Source: Mytilisepta virgata (taxonomy: Eukaryota > Mollusca > Bivalvia > Mytilida > Mytilidae). Taken from it: 64,000 bases of DNA. The stretch lies in the NCBI GenBank assembly GCA_028015205.1, contig CM051518.1, positions 34,128,001 through 34,192,000 on the forward strand, given 5' to 3'. Positions 1-8,902 of the stretch are shown piece after piece. The notes under the pieces were generated by a model that saw only the letters and a program-made list of their open reading frames with translations, was not told the origin of the DNA and ran no database searches. The first letter of the stretch is position 1, and each line of letters starts with the position of its first letter. Position numbers and translations under genes: made by a program.

Positions 1-2704
1 CTTCCATTAATAATATGCGTGTTATATTCTAATTAAAAGGGGTAGCCGCTCAACTTGAAGTAAATTTTTGTTTCATTTACGATATGGAAAGTGGAAAATT
101 CGACAGCTGTTTTTTATCTCGGATCTGTAGGCCACAAGAGTTGGTTCACGAGAGTTGGTTTTTCGGGACAATAAAGTTGGTCCTCAAAAAAATAAATTTT
201 CCGGTAATTTGAGTGCATATTTCCGTTGACCCCTGCAATAAAATCCCAGTCCTCACATTTCATGCATTTGTTGGAATTCAATTCAATCTGTTATTGCCAT
301 GTAAACTATAAAAACGAAACAGTTTGTGACAAGTAAACAAAAAGAAAAAAAGACAGCAATATTTTATATGATCATTACGGATAAAACGAGTAAGTCAAAA
401 AGTTTCCTTAGTTTCGTCCAAGAATTAACCTGAAATTGCCATTGTATTAGAAATTCATATATATACCCATACGGGATGAAGGTAAAATAAAAGACAAAAA
501 AATGCCTTGAGCAGGAAATATAGTCAGTAAAATTAGAAGGGAACATAGTATACTTATGCATCAAAAGAATATATATATATAGCTTGCAGAATTAGATGGC
601 TCAACGGCTCAGGGTACCGAGGGTCAAACCGATAGGTCCATTGATTCCACCAGTTTGCCAGCTGGATACATTACTATTAGTTATTTGGAGACTAAAATTT
701 GTCACTGCAGATTTATAAAAATGTTTAACAATGGCTAAATTCCGGTTTTTATAACCATCTTACAAATATGAGAGAGAATTTCAATATATTCATTGGTCAT
801 AAGCCATATTAATTTCAGATCATTGTTAAGATTTTGAAAATTTAAACAGGACTTGTTAACAATGTCATGCAAGATACATCTTTCTTTCTTTTTTGGATAA
901 TGAGGAAAGTAGAAATTAAGTGTTTCTGGTCACCAATTTCGTTAGTTTTACACCAGAGACCGCTCGTGTCAGGGACCCTGATGCCTTCTTTTTTCGATAT
1001 GTTACCTATGAGCTGATACTCTAAGATGCGTTCTAGGCACCTGTGATGGATCACGGAAGCTCAACTCATAAAGCTGCCTACTGCGTCCCCAGATGTCGGA
1101 TAGGGGAAACCCTCTCGTGTTGGGGGGGGGGATGGGTGGAGTGTCAAACCATAATACGGAAGGTCTGACTGCGGACTATTTTGGAGAATGCCACACTCCC
1201 TACATGCACGCTAAAGACCTCTTCTGTGATTTTCGAAAAAGAGTAGGCTAATGGTCGCTACAGAATGCTAAATTACCCGACCCTACCCAACCATCCACCC
1301 TTTTACAGTGGCAATCAAAATTGGTTCCCCTTTGTGTCCCGTCCCACCCCAATTTGAATTGTTTGATAAATTATTGAACTGGTTCTCCATGAAGAAGCAT
1401 GGTATATTTGCCATTGGACGTTAAGCAAATAATTAATCAATCTAAGACGCGTTAAACTACTCCTTCGCTAAAAATTGTTAGTGATATTTTTCAAATCCAA
1501 AATTTCTTTTGAAAGTGCTGTAGCAGCTGAGCTTGTTTTGACAATATATTCTATGATATGATTGCCACCAACCAATGTAGTGTTAATTCAGACATTCTTG
1601 ATCAAATTTTTAGATTTATAGGGGCTAACTGAAGGTAATTATTGGATGCCAATAATTTTACTAATTAGTAAATTCATTGAACTATACCATATGATGTGCA
1701 ATTTTTCTCAGAGTTGTTTTGATTCATTATAGGCATTTTGAAGCAAGGAAAATGAGGCCCCCTGGGTTTTCCAAACGGTACCAAAAACCGATCATGGATT
1801 TTATGACATCATAATGCAAGAGAAATTGTCCCAATTCAGACAGTACAGCAAAGTTTATTTCTTTTCTATGAACTCCCAAGGATTTACAAAATTTGAGATT
1901 TAATCTTTCACAACGTAAATTAGTGTAAATTTTATACACTGTAAGATCGGGATTTTTTTATTTTCTAGAAAATGGATTAAAACATCCCCAAATTTAAGAT
2001 TCATACAATACAATTGGTACGAGGAATATTTCTTCGTTGTTTAATTGTATTAAAATATATCGATGTTACTGACATTATGCATGAAGTTTGTTTTTAACTT
2101 TGGAAATAGCGATGCATTTAAAAAAAAGACCCGTCTCAGGCTCAACTTAAGTTTCACATTCAATATCAAATTCTTCCTATATCTCCCCTTAACATATCAC
2201 ATGGAGTGTGTAGAATTAAGGCACTTTAACCCTCATTTCTGGGTTAAGGCATGACACGGGGACCAGGGCCTGAATCAGGGGGAAGGGTTAACCTCCCATA
2301 TATTATACCTCTAGATTAGGTCTCATTTCATTATTGATATAATAATATTATAACAAGGATATAAGGGACGGTGGACAGGGTAAAAGGAGAGAGGTAGAGA
2401 GTGGGCAGGAGAAAGGAGAGGGCGGTAGAAAGGAACCCCCCCCCCCCACACACATCTAAGGAAACAAGTGGATTTTTAGGACGGGGGGGGGAGTTCAAGA
2501 GAGACGTTCGGAAAAATGCAGACTGGAATCAATTTTTATAAAGGAAAACTAAGTCCAGTACATTTGCCAACAGGACATTATAAGAAATAATGAATTCAAG
2601 TGTTGTGTTTATTTCATTTAAGTTGCAATAACTGGGTATCGCAAGACTTATTGATTTTCATAGCATTATCTTTCTTAAAAGGTATACATTAAGAATGTTG
2701 ACGT
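1..2704. other. Intergenic stretch without a recognisable gene
   Basis: No open frame here looks like a protein of known type; the short open frames have no domain or splice context. The sequence holds G or C homopolymers (for example near 1121-1130 and 2437-2446) and a SINE-like 3' tail near 1380-1443. I see no RNA gene. Confidence 0.4.
1380..1443 (+). repeat. SINE 3' tail fragment
   Basis: The stretch contains the phrase GCCATTGGACGTTAAGCAA followed by an AATC-like tail. The same phrase ends the SINE copies near 51300 and 63950 in this window (CCACTGGACGTTAAACAA plus ATCC repeats). Only the tail is clear; the tRNA-derived head is not recognisable upstream. Confidence 0.5.
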
Positions 2705-2908
2705 ATGGACAACTTAAGAATAATTTTACTAGTTTGGTTGATTGTTTGTTGTTGCTTAACGTCCAGTGGAAAATATTTCGTGCTTAATTCTTCGGACGAG
2801 AACCAATTCAACAATTTTTCAAACACATTTCAAATAGGGGTTGGACAAAGTGGGACAGATTTTGACTTCCACTGTAAAAGGGTGGATGGTTTGGGTATGG
2901 TCGGATAA
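2705..2908 (+). CDS. Possible first exon of a secreted protein
   Basis: This open frame of 67 codons begins with a strong signal-peptide pattern: charged start, hydrophobic core IILLVWLIVCCCL and a small-residue cleavage region (TSSGK). The following 40 residues are polar and rich in Asn, Phe and Ser and match no family I know. A GTATGG donor-like site lies near the end of the frame, so it could be the first coding exon of a spliced gene, but no partner exon was found. It could equally be chance, because the surroundings are repeat-rich and the frame is short. Confidence 0.22.
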   Translation: MDNLRIILLVWLIVCCCLTSSGKYFVLNSSDENQFNNFSNTFQIGVGQSGTDFDFHCKRVDGLGMVG

Positions 2909-3299
2909 TTTAGCCTTCTGTAGCGGTCACTAGCCTAGTACTAGTTTGGCATGGCGCTTATAAGATCTCATAAGATGCAAAATGTAAGTGCAAGCATATG
3001 ATGGGATAGAAAAGGATACTAGAGAAATTTCCAGGAGTCGTCATTTCAATTCGTTCTGTCGTCGAGAGCAAGAGAAAAGGAAAAAGGTAATGGATTGTGT
3101 GGGTACACACCAACATACATGCCCTTACGTTAATACTGTTGTACCAACATTTATAAACAATACAAATTATTCAGTTTTGTGACAAGAAAATTTAGTCTTT
3201 GTTTTGTTTTTGGCTACTGTACATCAGGGATCATATAATACTGTGTACATGAACCATTAGTTGATGTTACTAAACAGCAAGCATATGATTATTTATGGT

Positions 3300-3322
3300 G
3301 GGGGGGGGGGGGGGGGGGGGGG
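3300..3322 (+). repeat. Poly-G tract (23 G)
   Basis: An uninterrupted run of 23 guanines. It could form G-quadruplex structure and is prone to length error in assembly. Confidence 0.9.
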
Positions 3323-3550
3323 TAAGCACACAATCCTCTCTTAATTCATAACAATTGGTTATTGTTAAAAAAAATTTAATATGCTCGGCAATTTCAAAAT
3401 TCCGGAAATGTGACTGGATGAAGTATATGGAAGGGGATCACCGCCACCATTCTAAGTTCTAACTTCTAAATTTTATATTCCAAATCCCATATTCTATATT
3501 CTAATTTCGCTATTCTTAATTCTGTATTCTTAAACTTGTTAATTCTAATG

Positions 3551-3920
3551 TATGGCACGTCAAACGTTTCAATATTCAAAAAAAAATATTGATTCCAAAA
3601 AAAAATATGTTCAAAACTTACAAATATATATAGTTTTTTATCCTACATTGAACTTTTGATCTCGTCCCTAAGTAAAGTAAGATATTACCCAGAATGCAAT
3701 ATTATTGAATATATAAAAAAGTTTTGAACATAATTTTTTTTCATCTTTTGAATATATATATAAAAAATATTGCATATATATTTGTAAGTTTTGAACATAA
3801 ATTTTTATTTTTTGAATGTAAATAGAAAAAGTATTGCATATATATTTGTAAGTTTTGAACATAATTCTTTTTTTTTAATCAATATTTTTTTTTGAATATT
3901 GAAACGTTTGACGTGCCATA
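3551..3920. mobile_element. 370-bp inverted-repeat element with 6-bp target duplication
   Basis: The ends are near-perfect inverted repeats of about 80 bp that begin TATGGCACGTCAAACG. The element is flanked on both sides by CTAATG (3545-3550 and 3921-3926), a 6-bp target-site duplication. The interior holds about three copies of a 66-bp A/T-rich unit that includes GCATATATATTTGTAAG. It also contains a single copy (about 3632-3669) of the terminal arm of the unrelated MITE at 6468-6800. There is no coding capacity. A 6-bp duplication is uncommon; IS3EU-type and Dada-type transposons are known for it, so those are candidate parents. Confidence 0.75.
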
Positions 3921-4570
3921 CTAATGCCCGTTTTGCAATTTGCATTATGCTTAACAGTAAATTACAACTACTATAATTCATAATGTTGAATTTTTAAAAT
4001 TATATTTTTATAACTTCATTAATTCTATGTTTTCAAATTATTCAATTTTTATTTTGGTCCAACTTTTATTTTCTTATTTAAAACTTTCAACTTCTAACTT
4101 CTGTTTTAATATTTGAAACTAAGTAATATTACAAACTACAAATCTAGCTTGGTAGCGGACAAACCGTGTATACAATTATGACGATAGATGGCGCGGTGTA
4201 TCTGTCACCATGCCATGATGCATAAATGATAAATCATGGAAAAGAATCCCTTCATCGTATATGACAGGTTGGGAACAACCCCTCATGCAACTGAGGGATA
4301 ACCCCTGAATGTAGTCACTACCCCTTTTATGAGGGGTTGAATTCAAGACATAAAAAATATTTTTTTTTAAAAACCACTTCTTAGTACAAAAGGGCACATG
4401 TTTATATTATTTGTAGAAACTGTCCAAAGAACAATACATCTATCTTGTATTATATTGACAAAACATGTCCATGAATTTTGGATTATTCATGGACTTTATC
4501 TTCTTTATTTTTGAAAATAAGAAGACCCCTCTTTTAGAAAAGTTGTGTTCAAAATATAATGAAATATAAG

Positions 4571-5190
4571 GTCCCTTGGTATCGGAGAACTGAACTCGGA
4601 CGTAAAACCTAACCTAAGTCAATAAAGCGTGATAAAAAGGTCAGAGTGCCGTAATTTTAGTGGGATGCTGTGTTACTCCCCGAGATGCAATCTCACGCCA
4701 AGTAATATAACTGTAGGTCACTTGATATAGGAAAACTAAACTCGGATGTAAAACTTAAAATTAAGTAAATCAGGCATGATAAATAGGTCAGAGTGCCCTA
4801 ATTTTAGTGGGGGGTTGTGTTACTCCCCGATATGCACCCTCACACCAAGTAGTATAACTGTAGGTCACTTGGTATCAGAGAACTGAACTCGGACATAAAA
4901 TTTTACCTAAGTCAATGAAGTGCGATAAGTAGGTCAGAGTGACCTAATTTGGGTGTGAGGCTGTGTTACTCACCGAGGTGTACCCTAACACCTAAGTAAT
5001 AAGATTGTAGGTCCCTTGGTATCGGAGAACTGAACTCAGATGTAAAAGTTAACCTAAGTCAATGAAGTGCGATAAGGAAGTCAGAGTGACCTAATTTTGG
5101 TAGGAGGATGTGTTAGTCCCTGAGATGCACCCCCACACCATGTAATATGATTGTAGGTCAATTTGTATATTAAAACTGATTTTTGACATA
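4571..5190 (+). repeat. 147-bp tandem repeat array (about four copies)
   Basis: The phrase GTCCCTTGGTATCGGAGAAC and close variants recur at about 4571, 4717, 4864 and 5011, with a decayed fifth start at 5157, giving a period of 146-147 bp. Units also share AGGTCAGAGTG and a CTGTGTTACTCCCCGAG block. Copies differ by point changes, so the array is old. No gene is present. Confidence 0.85.
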
Positions 5191-5289
5191 AAACTTAAAA
5201 GCCTGCATACAAAAATATATGACCCTATGTCAATTAGTAACTGAGAACTGGCTGTGGACAACTAAAAATAAGATCAGTTGTAGGTAAAA

Positions 5290-5705
5290 AAAAGTCCAGA
5301 AAACGAATATTTTGAAAATAATTCCCATCTCAAAGGGCAATAACTCTCACAATAAATTATCCGATCAGCGTGAAAAACAAACTTGATCTAGATCTGTTGC
5401 TCATCATTATAAGCTCACATACCAAAAATAAGATCATTTGGTAAAAGGGTTTGCTAAAAAAAAAGTCCGATAAACTATTATTTTGCAAACAATTCCTATT
5501 TACCAAGGGCAATAGCTCTCACAATAATTGTCCAATCAGCATGAAACTCCAATTTAATCTGTAACCCATCATTATAATCTTACATAACAAAAATAAGATC
5601 AGTTGGTTTAACGGTTCTGAAAAAAAGTCCGAAAACTGTAGTGTGACTGACAGACAGAGTGCAAACCTATAGTCCCCTTCGGCATTGCCGATAGGGGACT
5701 AAACA
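5290..5705. repeat. Degenerate direct repeat ending in a hairpin
   Basis: Two diverged copies (from about 5290 and 5460, period near 170 bp) share AAAAAGTCC..., GGGCAATAACTCTCACAATAA and ATCAGCRTGAAA. The block ends at 5670-5701 in an almost perfect hairpin: TAGTCCCCTTCGGCA pairs with TGCCGATAGGGGACTA. This looks like the end of a dispersed molluscan repeat. Confidence 0.6.
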
Positions 5706-5869
5706 AACTCAAGAAGGAACCAATATTAGATCTTATCAAAAAAATATTCGTTTGTTTGTTTATTCCTAGATTTAAAAAAAAAACAGCAATCCAAGTTACG
5801 AAATATAGTTCTGAGAAACCACAACCTAAAGACAATTGCTGCAAAGTTTGGTTTTAGACAAGTATTTTT

Positions 5870-5990
5870 CCCATAGGACCCTATGTTTAACTAAGGTAAG
5901 CATATTGACAATCTTGGTTGGTGGTCCAGATCAAATTTGAAGAGGGACCACCTAATGATTATTCTACCAAAATTGGTCTCAATTGGAACA
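5870..5990 (+). repeat. Fragment of the CAAGATGG/CATCTTGG dispersed repeat family
   Basis: It contains CCTATGTTTAACTAAG, a diverged CATCTTGG-type word (CAATCTTGG), GAGGGACCACCTAATGA and ACCAAAATTGG in the order seen in the larger copies at 35838-38113 and 58660-59522. Confidence 0.5.
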
Positions 5991-6467
5991 GTGATTTCAG
6001 AGAAAAAAAAATCATTTTCCTTCATAAGTCTGTTATTTTAATTCATTAATTAACCATTATTTATCTTTTAATCTATCCAATTGATAAATTGTAAATTAAG
6101 TTGATCAAATCAAACGATTTCCCTTTCACACTTTTTGTAATCTCAGTAATTGATATGTTTTCATACAATTATGTAATTGATTCATTTCTTTATAAAACTC
6201 ATTTACTCAAAAGTATATTTATATATCTTTATTTCCTCCTATAGGAGAGTATGTCGCATAACTATTTTACAATTTCCTCAAGTATGTACAGTTTGAAAGA
6301 GATATCAAAGTTCACAATTGCCCACAAGTAACTTCCATGAGCGTATATTTTTTTATGAAACATGCACATGGTTTAGGTTATATATATATGCATTTTTTTA
6401 TAGTTAGATTTTACCAATGCTTGTTTACTTGCAAGTGTAAATATCTGTAATATCTACTCCAGTATAA

Positions 6468-6800
6468 GGGACGAGATCAAAAGTTCAATGTAGGATAAAA
6501 AACTTAATTCACATAGTTTTTTCACTGACCCCCCACCCCCTCTTTTAACTTAATTTGGGAAAAATTGATTGACCAATATGGGCATATGTTTTGAGAGTAT
6601 ACTTTTTGTATCATGGGTCCTGTTTTTCCTCAACAAGGTATCTTTGTTCTGTATATTGACTTGGATATCACTTGAATCCGTATTTTTCAATCCTAAAATC
6701 GATGTCGGATAACAAAACTTGCAGCGATTTTTACCCCCCCCCCCCCCCAAACTATTTGAATTAAGTTTTTTATCCTATATTGAACTTTTGATCTCGTCCC
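6468..6800. mobile_element. Harbinger-like MITE, 333 bp
   Basis: Terminal inverted repeats of about 50 bp start GGGACGAGATCAAAAGTTCA at both ends, and the 3-bp duplication TAA flanks the element (6465-6467 and 6801-6803). G-beginning TIRs plus a TWA target fit PIF/Harbinger-derived MITEs. The interior holds a poly-C run (about 6734-6748) and no transposase. One arm of the same family recurs inside the element at 3551-3920. It lies about 80 bp past the stop codon of TAMM41, so it may form part of that transcript's 3' end. Confidence 0.75.
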
Positions 6801-6883
6801 TAAAAATATCAGAAATTTTGCGACCCATATAATAACAATGTACACATATCAATGTAAACACACATACAAACAAAAAATGTATT

Positions 6884-7936
6884 TTAATTTAATTTATTCC
6901 TGTTTATACTTTGTCCCTTTATCATTTTCTTAACTTTCTTAAAACTGTATTTGAAAGACTTGGTTATACCAGCAGTGAAAGCACTTTTAATACTTTGACT
7001 CCAACTGGACTTGGAGACAATTTTTTGTAAACTTTTAAGTACATAATCATCACAATGGCTGTCATGAGCCAAGTTTCCTATGACCTCTTCCATATCTGGA
7101 AGTACACCGGAACGCTTACGAAGGCCAACTATATTTAACTGGACCATCTTTGGTAGAAAATTTAGATGATGAAACTGTGATATGTGCGTTGGGTACTGCT
7201 CCAAGTGACCTTCACTTTTATGCCATATCACATGATGTTCACCTTCTATTATTTTTTCATAGAGTTGTTTAAAATATGGCAAACTGGGTTTGACAATATT
7301 TTTAACCTTGTTTTTGTCCTCTCCAAACTGCATCCTAAAATCCCCAGAGTATGATAAACTTGTTATTTTGGCATACAGCTCCTCTTCAGTAAAAGCTTCT
7401 GGCAATAAAAGTAGTGCTGCATGTAATGCACTTTGTAAATTTATATGCATTGCTGATAATAATTGTTTATTGGTGGGTATCACTATAAGTTGAACTGGTT
7501 TATGAAGTCTACCACTGACATACAGGGTATCCCAGTCTAGCAAGTCTGTAATCAAACGACTAGTGCTTATCACACCATATTTTATCAATCTATTTTCATG
7601 TGGCACCAAGGTATTGAAATAAACCCCTGCACCATAGTTTTCCTGAATTTTTGCCACACTTTTTGCACCAAACCATTTTAAAAAAGAATAATGATGTGGA
7701 TACATTTTCATATTTTGCTGGTGCCAGTTTTGTGGTTCATCTACAACAAATATATAATCTAACATATTTCTTGTCATGTCAGCATGTCCATCCTGTTTGA
7801 AAACACCTGAACCATAAGCAAAGGCCATCTGCATTCCATCAGAAGGAAAACACTGGACAATTTTATCATGAATATCTTCTTTTTTCACCAAACTTGATGT
7901 CCATCTCACAATATTTTGGAAATTAAATCTCATCAT
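6884..7936 (-). CDS. TAMM41: Mitochondrial phosphatidate cytidylyltransferase TAMM41 (Tam41/MMP37 family)
   Basis: TAMM41 makes CDP-diacylglycerol from phosphatidic acid and CTP on the matrix face of the inner mitochondrial membrane, the first step towards cardiolipin. The 350-residue product is close to the animal family length. Family blocks seen in order: FAYGSGVFKQ (about residues 39-48, the nucleotidyltransferase GSG loop), MLDYIFVVDEP (58-68, carrying acidic residues that probably bind metal), HYSFLKWFG, NYGAGVYFNTL (100-110), RLIKYGVIST, then LSYSGDFRMQFGEDK. The N terminus has few acidic residues at first (MMRFNFQNIVRWTSSLVKK), compatible with mitochondrial import. The whole coding region is one exon. 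The start is the first of two tandem ATGs, 19 nt after the stop of SDHAF1 on the same strand and in another frame. The sequence just before the ATG is purine-rich, with no good splice acceptor, so translation from a shared transcript is likely. The identity is firm; the mode of expression is inferred. Confidence 0.95.
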   Translation of the reverse strand: MMRFNFQNIVRWTSSLVKKEDIHDKIVQCFPSDGMQMAFAYGSGVFKQDGHADMTRNMLDYIFVVDEPQNWHQQNMKMYPHHYSFLKWFGAKSVAKIQENYGAGVYFNTLVPHENRLIKYGVISTSRLITDLLDWDTLYVSGRLHKPVQLIVIPTNKQLLSAMHINLQSALHAALLLLPEAFTEEELYAKITSLSYSGDFRMQFGEDKNKVKNIVKPSLPYFKQLYEKIIEGEHHVIWHKSEGHLEQYPTHISQFHHLNFLPKMVQLNIVGLRKRSGVLPDMEEVIGNLAHDSHCDDYVLKSLQKIVSKSSWSQSIKSAFTAGITKSFKYSFKKVKKMIKGQSINRNKLN

Positions 7937-7955
7937 TGTCTTTTTTTATATTTAT

Positions 7956-8207
7956 TCACTTCTCGGATTCTCCTTCTTTCACAAATACACCCATACTTTT
8001 AACATCTTCCATTTTTAACATGTCAAGCTGCTTTCTTCCTTGTCTAATCAAATATTCTATACGTAATGTTTCAGTTCGTGGAATCAGTGCATTCTTTTTA
8101 AATTCTTTCTTTACATAATTATTAATTCCAGGTTTTTGTTTTCCTAATTTTAAGAATTCCTTGAACAGCAATAAAACTTCTTTCTGTATTTTACTATGAC
8201 GTACCAT
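7956..8207 (-). CDS. SDHAF1: Succinate dehydrogenase assembly factor 1 (LYR-motif protein)
   Basis: SDHAF1 is a small matrix chaperone that helps deliver iron-sulfur clusters to the SDHB subunit of complex II. The 83-residue product starts MVRHSKIQKEVLLLFKEFLK and contains LPRTE-like IPRTETLRIEYLIRQGRKQL (about residues 43-62), MLKMEDVKSMGVFV and a charged end. These match animal SDHAF1 almost end to end. The LYR motif is present in the relaxed form L-F-K (within LLLFKEFL). The protein is shorter than the human one, which has a long variable tail. The ATG lies 16 nt after a good splice acceptor (TTATTTTAG, minus strand), so a 5' untranslated exon probably lies further right. The stop codon is 19 nt before the TAMM41 start, giving an operon-like pair of mitochondrial genes. 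Confidence 0.93.
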   Translation of the reverse strand: MVRHSKIQKEVLLLFKEFLKLGKQKPGINNYVKKEFKKNALIPRTETLRIEYLIRQGRKQLDMLKMEDVKSMGVFVKEGESEK

Positions 8208-8223
8208 CTTTTCACAAAATCAC

Positions 8224-8232
8224 CTAAAATAA
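8224..8232 (-). promoter_or_regulatory. Splice acceptor before SDHAF1 (5' UTR intron)
   Basis: On the minus strand the sequence reads TTATTTTAG and then 16 nt to the SDHAF1 ATG. The T-rich tract and AG fit a 3' splice site, implying an upstream non-coding exon and promoter that I could not locate. Confidence 0.5.
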
Positions 8233-8902
8233 TAAAAAATGTGAAATTTAATATTTTCAATGTAAGGTTTTCACTTTCTGTACAAAAAACTTTTTCCTTG
8301 TCTACCAAATATTAGTAAAAACTATATAGACTCTAGAACATTTATGTAAATCACTATGAAATCATAAAATATTTGTATTTGCATTTGTATTTTGAAGTAG
8401 AGAAAATATTTTTAGTTTGACCAATCAGAAACAAGTATTGCCTTTTGACACTGTATTGTTGGTCCAATTGGAACAAAATGAGCTAACATCAGAGAGACCT
8501 GATTTGTTGTTCAAAGGGTTTTTTCATCCGATAAAGAACAGGACACTTATCATAAGATCAGTAAATGATTTTGAAAAGAGATTTATTAAATATTTTGTAG
8601 CTTTTAAATATTTCAAATTCTGTTGGTCATTTTAATGAATTAAACTTCAAATAATGAATTAAACTAAATTTTTTAATGACACCTGCAAAACTAAATTGGT
8701 GAATCTACTTGGAAGTTTAATTGACAGTTTTAAATAATTTTACTATTGGATGGTAACTATTCAATAGTGTAATAAATTGGTTAATTAAAACCACATTTTT
8801 GCCACTATCAATGAAATTGGGAAAAATTTTAAATTTTATAGACATTAATTCCTCTTTTTATGGTTTGTATGATTTTTTTCTTGCATCATAAGGTTGGCAC
8901 AT

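Noticed and set aside
5608..5844. Minus-strand frame of 78 codons
   Set aside because: It runs through a dispersed repeat hairpin (5670-5701) and has no recognisable protein pattern.
8417..8635. Plus-strand 72-codon frame near SDHAF1
   Set aside because: It has no signal, domain or splice sites and lies in the presumed 5' intron of the minus-strand gene pair.
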